This document shows, in pieces, positions 12,718-20,051 of a DNA stretch of 20,051 bases. Each line of letters starts with the position of its first letter. Position 1 is the stretch's first letter. Under the pieces are notes generated by a model that made no database searches, had not been told where the DNA came from, and was given only the letters and a program-made list of their open reading frames with translations. The stretch covers positions 1-20,051 of IMG/VR virus record IMGVR_UViG_3300042545_001759. One strand, 5' to 3'. The position numbers were made by a program, and so were the translations under genes. This stretch comes from a virus.

Positions 12718-14580
12718 TTATAACTTAGAATGTAGATGTTTTGAAACTATTTTTTTGATTATATCTTCTTTTAAACCAAGTTTTTGTAAATCGGCATCTT
12801 GTTGTGCTTTTGACACACCATATTTGCTAAATTTACTCGCATCAGTATCAAATTTAGATAACCCTAAACTATTATCTGGTAAACCTGTTTTAGGATCTAA
12901 TTTTGGTGTTTGAGTGGCTCCACTTGCTTTACGATTGTTAATAGCTTTAATTGTAATCGGTCCAAATATACCATATTTACCATTTTTAGGTTTAACACCT
13001 AACATTTTTTGTAATTTAATTACCGCATTTAATGTGTCTTGATTAAACACTCCACTTTGATCTACTTTTATATCTGGGTTATTTAAACTATTAATTAAAA
13101 CTTGCATATCTCTTACAACATTACCTTTCATACCACTACGAAGATAACCGCCTTTTGCAACATCAGTTAATGAATTTGGTTGTGGTTTTACCGCAGGTGC
13201 TGCTGCTGTTCCTGCTGCTGTTCCTGCTGCTGTTCCTGCTGCTGTTCCTGCTGCTGTTCCTGCTGCTGTTCCTGCTGCTGTTCCTGCTGCTTTATTACCC
13301 ACTGGACCTAAATTAGATTTAGTTGGGTTTAACATATCTTTTAATGATGGCATCGATGGAACACCACTTGGAAGTTTTCCTGTAGGTTTTGCTGCAGGCG
13401 CCGCTGCTGTTGGTTTATTAGTTACCGGTCCTAAATTAGATTTAGTTGGGTTTAACATATCTTTCATTGAAGGCATTGAAGGTACCCCACTTGGAAGTTT
13501 TCCTGCGGGTTTTACAGATGGTGCCGTTGCTGTTGCTGTTGGTTTATTACTTACAGGCCCTAAATTAGATTTGGTTGGGTTTAATGCGTCCTTTAATGAA
13601 GGCATTGAAGGTACTCCACTTGGAAGTTTTGCCGAAGGTGGCGTACCAGCTAATTTACCATCCTTTACTAATTTATCAGCATACTCAGCTGAAACTGGAC
13701 CAAATCCCTTAGTTATTGCCAATCTTTGATTTGGTGTTAATGTACCTTGTTCTTGTACTATTCCGGTTATAATGTCAGTTAGTTTCATATTTTCTTTTAA
13801 ACCGAGTTTTTTTAAATCGGCATCTTGTTGTGCTGTTGATACGTTGTATTTCTCAAACCTTTTTAAATCAGGATTGAATTTAGGTAACCCAAAGCTATTA
13901 TCAGGTAAACCTGTTTTAGGATCTAATTTTACTGGCACTTTAGCGCTCGTTGGTTCTTGAATTAACTTACCCCATGTTTCTTTACCCACAATTCCATCAT
14001 CACTTGCTTCATTTTTACGTTGAAAATCAATAACAGCTTGTTTAGTTCTTGAACCATATATGCCATCAATTTCTCCCGATTTACTAATATTTGTAAATCC
14101 GTGTTTAATTAGTAATTTTTGTATTTCTCTAACAATATCACCACTCATTCCTCGTTTAACAAGTTTACTACCATTTGCAACTTCATCAGTTTTTATATTC
14201 ACAACGTTAGTTGTTGTCTTACCCGTAGTGTTTATTGTGTTACCTGTTGTGTTTGTTGTATTACCTGTTGTGTTTGTTGTATTACCTGTTGTTATAACTG
14301 GTTCGGTTAAATCTGAAATTATTTTTTTATATGCAGGATATTTTGCAATAATTGCATTAAACAAATCATCATCAGATATATTATTATAACTTGGATATTT
14401 TTTTCTAATTTCGCTAACAAATTCTTTTTTTGTTAAAGTAACTACAGGTGAATCTGTTATGAGACTTTTGTATTGGGGATATTTTTCTAAATATGAATTA
14501 ACTAAAGTTTCATCCTTCACATCATTAAATTCTCCTGGATATTTGTTTCTAATTATAACCGCAAATTCATGTCTAGTCAT
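12718..14580 (-). CDS. Repeat-rich protein with two peptidoglycan-binding domains
   Basis: 620 residues, modular. Residues 5-38 and 53-86 are two copies of an IRxKYP...KYPxYKxxI helical repeat. A Thr/Asn/Gly spacer (98-122) has TTGNTTN repeats. PG_binding_1-like domains lie at about 138-208 and 479-548 (patterns GMSGDIVREIQKLL and GMKGNVVRDMQVLI, each with D/N-x-G-x-F/Y-G later). Three 41-43-residue repeats begin KLPSGVPSMPS at 319, 361 and 402. An AAGT tetrapeptide is repeated seven times at 431-458. A 45-residue block beginning LDPKTGLPDNS occurs at 219-263 and again at 561-605. No catalytic lysin domain is seen. Third gene of a minus-strand unit with two probable virion proteins, so likely a cell-wall-binding virion or fibre-like component. 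Confidence 0.85.
   Translation of the reverse strand: MTRHEFAVIIRNKYPGEFNDVKDETLVNSYLEKYPQYKSLITDSPVVTLTKKEFVSEIRKKYPSYNNISDDDLFNAIIAKYPAYKKIISDLTEPVITTGNTTNTTGNTTNTTGNTINTTGKTTTNVVNIKTDEVANGSKLVKRGMSGDIVREIQKLLIKHGFTNISKSGEIDGIYGSRTKQAVIDFQRKNEASDDGIVGKETWGKLIQEPTSAKVPVKLDPKTGLPDNSFGLPKFNPDLKRFEKYNVSTAQQDADLKKLGLKENMKLTDIITGIVQEQGTLTPNQRLAITKGFGPVSAEYADKLVKDGKLAGTPPSAKLPSGVPSMPSLKDALNPTKSNLGPVSNKPTATATAPSVKPAGKLPSGVPSMPSMKDMLNPTKSNLGPVTNKPTAAAPAAKPTGKLPSGVPSMPSLKDMLNPTKSNLGPVGNKAAGTAAGTAAGTAAGTAAGTAAGTAAGTAAAPAVKPQPNSLTDVAKGGYLRSGMKGNVVRDMQVLINSLNNPDIKVDQSGVFNQDTLNAVIKLQKMLGVKPKNGKYGIFGPITIKAINNRKASGATQTPKLDPKTGLPDNSLGLSKFDTDASKFSKYGVSKAQQDADLQKLGLKEDIIKKIVSKHLHSKL
13201..13290. repeat. 12-bp tandem repeat, seven copies, in frame
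   Basis: TGCTGCTGTTCC is repeated exactly seven times (13201-13284), then half a copy. On the minus strand each unit encodes Gly-Thr-Ala-Ala. The unit is a multiple of three, so slippage changes linker length without frameshift. Exact identity between copies suggests recent expansion. Confidence 0.95.
14219..14290. repeat. 21-bp imperfect tandem repeat (Thr/Gly/Asn spacer)
   Basis: About three copies of a unit containing ACCTGTTGTGTTTGTTGTAT encode the TTGNTTN spacer of the peptidoglycan-binding protein. Again in frame. Confidence 0.75.
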
Positions 14581-14597
14581 TCTATTTAAATTTTTTT

Positions 14598-15614
14598 TTA
14601 ATTACCACCACCTTTGTTTTGTAAAAGACCTAAGGGATCTTCGGTATTATTTGGTTGTACAATTATTGAATCTTTTGCTGGATTAATACCTGAAGAATTA
14701 GCGTCATTTGATTTTTTAAAACCTTTTTTTAACTCATCTTTAGCGCTATTATATTGATCACCCCCAACTTCTTTTGCACCACCAATCAACCAACCAAGCC
14801 AGTTGTCAATAGGTATACCCGCAGCCTTTATTGCTCTGTAACCAACAACAGTTGCCGATAAACCTATAGCAGTTTTAGCCCAAGAAGGTAATAAATTCCA
14901 ATTTTTTCTAATTAATTCTCTTTTTCCTGGCTTATCTAAAATTTTAGCATATGTAGGTTTAAAATTTTCTACCGCATCTTTAATCGCAATATCAAAAGTC
15001 GCTTGATCTTTTGTTTTACTCAAACCTTGAACCATTATTTCAATATCTCTAGATGGAGCCTTAGGAAACTGAGCTTTAAGTGCGGCTCTTGTAGCTGCAA
15101 CATCCACTTTCCAAGCTTGATTTAACGCTGTTGTATTTAAATTTGGAATATTAAAATTTGGTACACTACCTGCAACATTTGTTGCGGCGTTAGGGGTAAT
15201 TTTTGAACTTCCTCCCGATATTAAACTACCTGCTGCATCATCATAACCTTTAACTATTTTTTTAAAACCACCTTTAAAAGCCACTTTCTGAGCCGAACTT
15301 GTAATGTCCACACCAGCCTTTTTTGTTACTTCTTCTAAAGCTGCTCTTAATGGAGGAGCGGTAAACAATAATTTCATCTCATCATCAGCTAATTTTTGCC
15401 AATCAACTTTGGTTAACATCTTTGAGGTTTTATCAATTGCAATAACCCCCTTTCTTTCTAACACTTCAAATGCCGCTAAAATTGTGTCATCTAAAGCTGT
15501 TTTTGTAAATTTAGAAACTAATTGGGCTATAATGGATGATGGTGTAGCAGCCTCATTTATCATACCACCGAGAACTTTCATTCTATTTATTTCTTCTAAT
15601 AGTTGTTTTTTCAT
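14598..15614 (-). CDS. Putative virion protein with hydrophobic C-terminal segment
   Basis: 338 residues. The N-terminus MKKQLLEEINRMKVLGGMINE is a short helix of a type I associate with structural genes of Bacteroidota-infecting and T4-like phages. The body is helical and Lys/Ala-rich with a central Ser/Gly/Asn-rich spacer (about 130-165). Residues about 247-285 (LPSWAKTAIGLSATVVGYRA, then a GWLIGGA region) are hydrophobic, possibly one or two membrane helices. Middle gene of the three-gene minus-strand unit (17 nt from the next, 20 nt from the previous). An ATATTTATTA element lies 2 nt before the ATG. Probably a virion internal or ejected protein; no homologue recognised. Confidence 0.75.
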   Translation of the reverse strand: MKKQLLEEINRMKVLGGMINEAATPSSIIAQLVSKFTKTALDDTILAAFEVLERKGVIAIDKTSKMLTKVDWQKLADDEMKLLFTAPPLRAALEEVTKKAGVDITSSAQKVAFKGGFKKIVKGYDDAAGSLISGGSSKITPNAATNVAGSVPNFNIPNLNTTALNQAWKVDVAATRAALKAQFPKAPSRDIEIMVQGLSKTKDQATFDIAIKDAVENFKPTYAKILDKPGKRELIRKNWNLLPSWAKTAIGLSATVVGYRAIKAAGIPIDNWLGWLIGGAKEVGGDQYNSAKDELKKGFKKSNDANSSGINPAKDSIIVQPNNTEDPLGLLQNKGGGN

Positions 15615-15634
15615 TTTAATAAATATATTGTTTT

Positions 15635-17248
15635 TTAGTTTTTATCAGTATTGTTGGCAATTGCATTTAAATCTGATTTTGGATTTGCAATATATGCGTT
15701 TAATACAGCTTTTTGTATTTTTCTCAATTTGTTTAAATCAGCTTCATTTTCGGTATCATATTTATCATACTTAGCAAAAAGGGGTTTTATTTTATTTTCA
15801 AAATCACTTTTATTCATTTTATCAGCCTTTGCACACAATTGTGCTATTTCTACATCTTCTGATGGTGGCTTTAAACCTTGATTAACAGCTTCTTCTGCTT
15901 TTTTATTAAAATAATATCTAACTCCCGCTCCTGCTCCTATAATCAAACCACTTACACCTAAATCAAATCTAAATCTTTTAAAACCTAAAGTTTTATAAAA
16001 TGCAGCCGCAGATGCTTTTGGAATTACGCCGCTTTCCACTAGTTTATTAATTTGAGTGGCAACTCTTAAAGCCTGTTGTTTAGTGGCTATTTTACTTGAC
16101 ATAACATCAGTAATCATTTTATTTAGTGTCTTTGGATCTTGTTTTAATATTTGTTGTACAATGTATTGTTCTTGTTTAGGTAGTTTAGACATTGCCTCTA
16201 ATATCTCCTCTTCAGTTTTTAAAGGTGCGAATGTTTTTGCTAATTTTGATGCTGTTTTAGTAGACACCTTACCAACACGCGCAACATTTCCAATTACTGG
16301 AACAAATGCTAAAATAAAAGAAATACCGGCGCCAACGTTATCTTTTTTATTGACATACAAATCGGCTGCTGCAACTAAATCTAATCCAATTGAAATCAAC
16401 AACCCTTGAGCGCCTGGAATTAAACATGCTGCCAATATTGAACCTGCCGTTAATACCCATTGCCCCCATTCAGACCACCACCCCTCTCCTAACTGAAATT
16501 CTTCAGGAACTTGTTCTTTACTAATGTAATCCTTAGAATTATATGCTTTACCATCTTCATTAAAATACCAATGAAATCCATATAATAATGGTTTGTCACT
16601 AAATCGTTTTACATATGCAACATATCTTTTATTACCAATTGTAAAGCTTTTTAATGTTCCATTTGGCAATATCTCTTCTAATTGTCTTTGATCTGGTATG
16701 TAATCTTCATATTCGGTTCCAACCCAACTTTTAAAAAAAGCATATGGATTAAGTGGATGTTCATAAACATTATATGTTGTATTAATTCCCTCGTAATTTT
16801 TGGGTAAAATTAAATCACTTGCCTTTGATAACGATGTTTTTGGCATTTCAATCATAAAAAAGTTTTCATTGAAATTTTTGTCAATTTCTCTTTTTCTTTC
16901 TATTTCGCGCGCATTTAAAGCTTGTGCAATTTGAGTTGTTCTACCCGGTTGCATTCCTATTTCTTGTTCTTTTAAAGGATTAGCATGTCCTCTTGTTAAC
17001 TTAGCCCCAACAACGTCAGACCATTTTGCAACGCCGATAGGGTTGGCAGGTCCTCTTGTGATACCACTTTCCCATTTATCCACGGCAGGATAACCCGCCT
17101 TACTTGATTGAGTACCACTTGATTGTGAACTACTTGCGGTACTTGTAGTACTTGCGGTATCGGCACCAGAACTTGCACTCGTGTCACCATCTACCTCAAC
17201 CATTGATGTGATTAATTTTAATTGTTTTTCTGATAAAGCCACCTTCAT
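15635..17248 (-). CDS. Putative virion ejection protein with pre-toxin-like hydrophobic module
   Basis: 537 residues. N-terminus MKVALSEKQLKLITSMVE (helical), then a low-complexity Ser/Thr/Gly linker (21-50) and a near-repeat ITRGPANPIG / LTRGHANPLK (63-72, 84-93). Residues 150-255 are a mixed domain rich in Tyr and Trp. Residues about 263-327 are hydrophobic with the order WVLTAGSILAACLIPGAQG, LDLVAAADLYVN, GAGISFILAFVPVIGNVARV, a layout like the membrane hairpins of polymorphic-toxin pre-toxin regions. A third hydrophobic stretch is near 430-452 (GVSGLIIGAGAGVRYYF). The C-terminus is helical and charged. First gene of the minus-strand unit; the ATG is 2 nt after ATATTTATAA. Could be a tail or core protein that inserts in the host membrane during DNA entry. 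Confidence 0.75.
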   Translation of the reverse strand: MKVALSEKQLKLITSMVEVDGDTSASSGADTASTTSTASSSQSSGTQSSKAGYPAVDKWESGITRGPANPIGVAKWSDVVGAKLTRGHANPLKEQEIGMQPGRTTQIAQALNAREIERKREIDKNFNENFFMIEMPKTSLSKASDLILPKNYEGINTTYNVYEHPLNPYAFFKSWVGTEYEDYIPDQRQLEEILPNGTLKSFTIGNKRYVAYVKRFSDKPLLYGFHWYFNEDGKAYNSKDYISKEQVPEEFQLGEGWWSEWGQWVLTAGSILAACLIPGAQGLLISIGLDLVAAADLYVNKKDNVGAGISFILAFVPVIGNVARVGKVSTKTASKLAKTFAPLKTEEEILEAMSKLPKQEQYIVQQILKQDPKTLNKMITDVMSSKIATKQQALRVATQINKLVESGVIPKASAAAFYKTLGFKRFRFDLGVSGLIIGAGAGVRYYFNKKAEEAVNQGLKPPSEDVEIAQLCAKADKMNKSDFENKIKPLFAKYDKYDTENEADLNKLRKIQKAVLNAYIANPKSDLNAIANNTDKN

Positions 17249-17250
17249 GC

Positions 17251-17260
17251 TTATAAATAT
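17251..17260 (-). promoter_or_regulatory. ATATTTATAA element 2 nt before the start codon
   Basis: Minus-strand copy of the recurrent start-proximal element (see 11933). Spacer to ATG is GC. Confidence 0.5.
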
Positions 17261-17270
17261 CTAAATATTT

Positions 17271-17301
17271 TTTGTTATATCAAATAATATACTTAATTTT
17301 G
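17271..17301 (+). promoter_or_regulatory. Consensus Bacteroidota promoter
   Basis: TTTG (17271-17274), exactly 19 bp, TAATTTTG (17294-17301): a full match to TTTG-N19-TAnnTTTG. It gives a very short leader to the lipoprotein ATG at 17318 and would be read by the unmodified host RNA polymerase. Confidence 0.85.
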
Positions 17302-17317
17302 TATCAAATATAAAGAT

Positions 17318-18643
17318 ATGAAGTGGTTTTTACCTGTTTTATTGGTTTTTATGGTTTCTTGTAAGAAGGAAATTAATTTTATTGAGATACCAAACAAAAT
17401 TGAAAGTAGTACATATAAGACAACAACTGATTCATTTTCAGGTTACAAAGTGGCGGCTAACGCTAGACAATTAGGCACTGATTATTGGGAAAATACGCCC
17501 GTTTTAAGTGATTTAATGATTGGTGTATTTCAGAAAAATTTTGAAGTTTACGCACCTCCACAAGGTGACGCATATTGTGCATGGACTCAAGCTATTTGTA
17601 ATGGCGATTTTAATAATGACGGCTATATTGATGTTTTTAATGCAGGTAGTGCATTTGGAGGGCAAAAATCTAGATTAAGTTTTTTAATATGGAATAAAGA
17701 TTCGTTAAGGTTTGATGAAAAGAATTTAATAAATAATAAAACAAATTTTATTGGTGCGCCTACTAAAGTATCACCAATATATTTGAATAGCGATAGTTGT
17801 GTTGATTTAGTTATTTTTGGACATCAAGACGAATCCTCACCAAAAAATAGAATTGAACCTATTACTATTTGTTTAAGCGATGGTAAAGGAGGTTATGATT
17901 TAACTGAATTAATTTTACAACCACCTTTACCAAATGAAAATGTTGTTTATGAACATGGTTCTGTTGGAGACTTAAATGGAGATAAAATTCCCGATTTATT
18001 AATTATGGCTAACCCGAGAGTCTATGTTTTTTGGGGAATCACTACTTTTCCCTATTTTACCAATAAAAACTTTTTAGTTTCAGAAAGGAATGATTTACCA
18101 TTCTATTGTAAAATAAAAGATATAAATAAGGATGGTATAAATGATGCTATGATTGGAACCAATATTGAAAATCAACTATTTTTAAATGATAGTAAAGGAA
18201 ATGTACTTACTAATAAAATTACCGTACCCTATCCTACAACATCAACAAATACAATGAATGTGTTTGACTATATAGTTGATGATATAAATTTAGATAGTTT
18301 AAATGATTTTATAAATATTAGTGCAACAACACATTTAGAATGGGCAATAGATGCTTATATACAACAGAAAGATGGTTCTTTTAAAAGAGATGTTAGTTGG
18401 ATAGAATACGCCTCAGGAACAAAAAGAGGTAATTATCGTAATAAGCTGATTTATTATGATTTTAACGGCGACGGAAAAAAAGATATTACATATTCGGATA
18501 CTGGAATGGATCCATATACAAGTCCAACCAATGAAATTAAAAATAAAACCGTTTTCATAAGAGAAGGTAACAAATTTGTAGAAAAAGACTTCTTTCAGTA
18601 TGATCCATATGCTAAAAGCTTAAAAGTCAAATATTTCAAATAA
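17318..18643 (+). CDS. Lipoprotein with FG-GAP/VCBS-type calcium-binding repeats
   Basis: 441 residues. MKWFLPVLLVFMVSC-KKE is a lipoprotein signal peptide; Cys15 would be lipidated, and the following Lys-Lys-Glu is charged as in Bacteroidota surface-export signals. Six calcium-binding loops are spaced through the protein: YLNSDSCVD (155-163), DFNNDGYID (97-105), DLNGDKIPD (218-226), DINKDGIND (268-276), DINLDSLND (322-330), DFNGDGKKD (381-389). This is the FG-GAP/VCBS pattern of seven-bladed beta-propellers. Anchored in the envelope, it may bind proteins or glycans. Its near-perfect host promoter suggests early expression or expression outside the lytic programme, so it could be a lysogenic-conversion or superinfection-exclusion type gene; this is inference. 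It converges with the next gene with one base between stops. Confidence 0.88.
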   Translation: MKWFLPVLLVFMVSCKKEINFIEIPNKIESSTYKTTTDSFSGYKVAANARQLGTDYWENTPVLSDLMIGVFQKNFEVYAPPQGDAYCAWTQAICNGDFNNDGYIDVFNAGSAFGGQKSRLSFLIWNKDSLRFDEKNLINNKTNFIGAPTKVSPIYLNSDSCVDLVIFGHQDESSPKNRIEPITICLSDGKGGYDLTELILQPPLPNENVVYEHGSVGDLNGDKIPDLLIMANPRVYVFWGITTFPYFTNKNFLVSERNDLPFYCKIKDINKDGINDAMIGTNIENQLFLNDSKGNVLTNKITVPYPTTSTNTMNVFDYIVDDINLDSLNDFINISATTHLEWAIDAYIQQKDGSFKRDVSWIEYASGTKRGNYRNKLIYYDFNGDGKKDITYSDTGMDPYTSPTNEIKNKTVFIREGNKFVEKDFFQYDPYAKSLKVKYFK

Positions 18644-18644
18644 A

Positions 18645-19013
18645 CTATTCTTCGTATATAGTTTCGTCTTTCTTTGCGTACATTTTAATGTATTGTCCCG
18701 CTTTGGCGTTTGCTTCATCTTCAATTTCACCTCCAATATCGGGTGGTGGCGTTTTCAGTCTACCTTCTTCATATTGTTTATGATGAACTAATTCATGTGC
18801 CACACTCCTCATAACGTCCACTAATGCCCTATTTTTAGCGTTCACCTTGATTAACTTGTTTTCTTTATTATAATCGTAATTTGCGGTTGTTTTAAGCTCT
18901 TTTCTACCATTTTGAATAGCAATAGTGGGCGCACTTTCTATTTTTAGTTCGCGTATCACAAACAGAACAAAATCCTTTAATTTTTTCTTTTTATCTTCGT
19001 TTAAAAATCCCAT
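18645..19013 (-). CDS. Small HExxH zinc metallopeptidase-like protein
   Basis: 122 residues. VAHELVHHKQYEEGRL (71-86) holds the zinc-binding HExxH (His73, Glu74, His77), and GGEIEDEANAKAGQYI (94-109) supplies a downstream acidic third ligand (Glu98 or Glu100), the arrangement of minigluzincin-like peptidases. The small size is typical of phage versions. No signal peptide, so cytosolic or virion. Target unknown: prohead maturation or host protein cleavage are options. The ATG at 19013 has an ATATTTATAT element 14 nt upstream; another ATG at 19023 is out of frame. Confidence 0.85.
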   Translation of the reverse strand: MGFLNEDKKKKLKDFVLFVIRELKIESAPTIAIQNGRKELKTTANYDYNKENKLIKVNAKNRALVDVMRSVAHELVHHKQYEEGRLKTPPPDIGGEIEDEANAKAGQYIKMYAKKDETIYEE

Positions 19014-19036
19014 TCAAATACATTTTTATATAAATA

Positions 19037-19276
19037 TCACAGACTTAACTCTTCGGGTAAATCGTTGTTTAATAAATACTGCTCAATTAGCTCTATTACA
19101 AAATCCACATCCACCTCATTTATCTCATCTTCAGCCACAATATTAGGTGAGTAATACATAACATCTTGATATTCAAGTTCTAAAATTCTATAAAAACTAT
19201 CTCCGTCTTCTTTGGTTGAAAACTCAATGTATAAATTTTTACCATTTTCATTATAGTAATATTCGTGTATATTCAT
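19037..19276 (-). CDS. Small acidic protein, unknown
   Basis: 79 residues from the ATG at 19276; a TTG three codons earlier is possible but less likely. MNIHEYYYNENGKNLYIEFS suggests a small beta hairpin, followed by a very acidic helix (DEINEVDVDFVIELIEQYL). Net charge strongly negative. No family recognised. It lies 23 nt before the metallopeptidase, in the same direction, so they may share a transcript. Confidence 0.7.
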   Translation of the reverse strand: MNIHEYYYNENGKNLYIEFSTKEDGDSFYRILELEYQDVMYYSPNIVAEDEINEVDVDFVIELIEQYLLNNDLPEELSL

Positions 19277-19372
19277 GATAAACAATGATAATTATGTAGG
19301 TTTTATTCAAAATCAAAAAAAACATAATTTATTGATATAAAAAATTAAAAATTTTCATATAATTAAGATATA

Positions 19373-19696
19373 ATGGATTGGTATACAATAGAATATTTGT
19401 ACCCTAATGGGTTTAAAAGGTTTGCGGAAACTATGTTTCCGAATGTGGGTGTGTTGAGTCTCAATACGCTTGAATTTTATGATAATAAAAAACTTTATCA
19501 GTTTTTTGATAAGGAGGGGGTGTATCTAAATTTAGAAATGTATAAGAAAAACCAATGGGTTTATAATATATCACTACACAACGGTATTGTATTGGGGCCC
19601 GGGCAAGGCTCAAAACCAACAAGAGAAGAATGTGAAATAGATGGTTTTAATGAATGTTTCAAAGTAATCGATAAAATAATAAAAGAGAGGAAGTAA
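19373..19696 (+). CDS. Small protein of unknown function
   Basis: 107 residues, MDWYTIEYLYPNGFKRFAET at the start, beta-rich with a central FFDKEGVYLNLE and YNISLHNG, then a Gly/Pro turn (LGPGQGSKPTREE) and a C-terminal helix ending KIIKERK. The pattern is like small conserved proteins of large phages; I know no function. First of a plus-strand run of small genes after a 96-nt A/T-rich divergent gap (19277-19372), which holds a 7-bp inverted repeat ATTATGT/ACATAAT (19291-19297 with 19322-19328) and no clear promoter. Confidence 0.7.
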   Translation: MDWYTIEYLYPNGFKRFAETMFPNVGVLSLNTLEFYDNKKLYQFFDKEGVYLNLEMYKKNQWVYNISLHNGIVLGPGQGSKPTREECEIDGFNECFKVIDKIIKERK

Positions 19697-19700
19697 TTTG

Positions 19701-19710
19701 GTATTTATAA
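19701..19710 (+). promoter_or_regulatory. GTATTTATAA element 1 nt before the start codon
   Basis: Variant copy of the recurrent start-proximal element (see 11933), here with one base between it and the ATG at 19712. Confidence 0.45.
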
Positions 19711-19711
19711 T

Positions 19712-20002
19712 ATGAATTTAAATTTTTTACTGCAAGCTACAAGGGTGTTAAGTGTAAATAATTATGATGAGGATGAATTAATTATGATTTTTAATTTTAT
19801 GACAGCTATTGACAATGAAATTTTAAATGATTATAATAATACATGCACGATAATTTCTTATGACAATGATTTACAATTGTATATTGAGATTTTAGACGAA
19901 CTTATTAATATTTTTGAAGAAAGGGAAGAATATGAAAAATGTGAAATTTTAAAAATTAAAAAAGAAGAATCGTTAATAATAATGGAAAATAAAACAATTT
20001 AA
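19712..20002 (+). CDS. Small helical protein, UVR-like helix
   Basis: 96 residues, acidic and helical. LDELINIFEEREEYEKCEIL (about 61-80) resembles the UVR helix of UvrB/UvrC, LxxxxxxEExYExCAxL, found in many small phage proteins with no proven role. Fifteen nucleotides after the preceding stop, so probably the same transcript; next ATG is 1 nt beyond its stop. Confidence 0.7.
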   Translation: MNLNFLLQATRVLSVNNYDEDELIMIFNFMTAIDNEILNDYNNTCTIISYDNDLQLYIEILDELINIFEEREEYEKCEILKIKKEESLIIMENKTI

Positions 20003-20003
20003 T

Positions 20004-20051
20004 ATGAGCACATTTAAAATGTCGCAAGAAGAAAAAAAGAAAATCTCACAG
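20004..20051 (+). CDS. Start of a further gene (cut by window end)
   Basis: ATG at 20004 opens a frame of 16 codons to the window edge, MSTFKMSQEEKKKISQ; an internal Met at codon 6 is an alternative start. It begins 1 nt after the preceding stop, so it continues the run of small plus-strand genes. Too short for any function call. Confidence 0.5.
   Translation, partial: MSTFKMSQEEKKKISQ

Noticed and set aside
13201-13290. CRISPR-like array
   Set aside because: Contiguous 12-bp units without spacers, in frame inside a coding gene.
14060-14389. 109-codon plus-strand frame opposite the peptidoglycan-binding gene
   Set aside because: Mirror of a repetitive Thr/Asn spacer, giving a Val/Leu-rich pseudo-membrane protein; shadow of the real gene.

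Overview
The window looks like part of a large tailed-phage genome infecting a member of the Bacteroidota, probably a flavobacterium-like host. The phage evidence is a run of small unrelated genes, four scattered tRNA genes (Thr-UGU, Met-CAU, Ser-UGA, Leu-UAA), a tmRNA with a homing endonuclease directly behind it, virion-like N-termini, and two large gene-free structured RNA regions. The Bacteroidota evidence is low G+C, few Shine-Dalgarno sites, host-type promoters (best: TTTG-N19-TAATTTTG at 17271-17301; also 9415-9445), and Bacteroidota-style signal peptides and a lipoprotein. None of the tRNAs nor the tmRNA encodes a full 3' CCA, so a CCA-adding enzyme is required. A bacterial chromosome island is less likely but not excluded.

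Layout. (1) 1-3944, minus strand: a tight three-gene unit encoding a membrane-anchored protein, a secreted protein with a C-terminal cohesin-like domain, and a secreted C-type lectin cut by the window edge. A perfect 9-bp hairpin precedes the first start codon. (2) 4090-7230, plus strand: an RNA-rich stretch. A promoter leads into two hairpins, tRNA-Thr, a 355-nt structured gene-free region, tRNA-Met, tRNA-Ser, a radical SAM/SPASM enzyme, then a ~900-nt structured RNA with its own promoter and terminator, and tRNA-Leu. (3) 7231-11488, plus strand: a small membrane protein enclosed by an 18-bp inverted repeat, two overlapping SGNH-hydrolase-like genes, two small proteins, a metallophosphoesterase overlapping a glycosyltransferase, and a small Lys/Ala-rich protein. 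(4) 11512-12607: tmRNA with an unusual tag (ATSTVAVA by my reading) and a GIY-YIG homing endonuclease. (5) 12718-17248, minus strand: three probable virion proteins, one with two peptidoglycan-binding domains and in-frame tandem repeats, two with hydrophobic segments suggesting membrane contact or ejection. (6) 17318-20051: a host-promoter-driven lipoprotein with six Ca-binding FG-GAP-type loops, a small HExxH metallopeptidase, and small unknown genes.

How it may fit together (inference): the radical SAM, SGNH and glycosyltransferase genes could modify glycans or peptides; the secreted lectin, cohesin-like and lipoprotein genes act at the host envelope or virion surface; the tRNAs and tmRNA support translation of A/T-rich late mRNAs. 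The strongest candidates for something undescribed are the large RNA at about 6173-7096 and the structured RNA at 4299-4653. They recall, by size and phage tRNA-cluster setting, the GOLLD and ROOL giant RNA classes, but I cannot assign them to either. A recurrent 10-bp ATATTTATWA-like element immediately before several start codons is a second signal worth testing.
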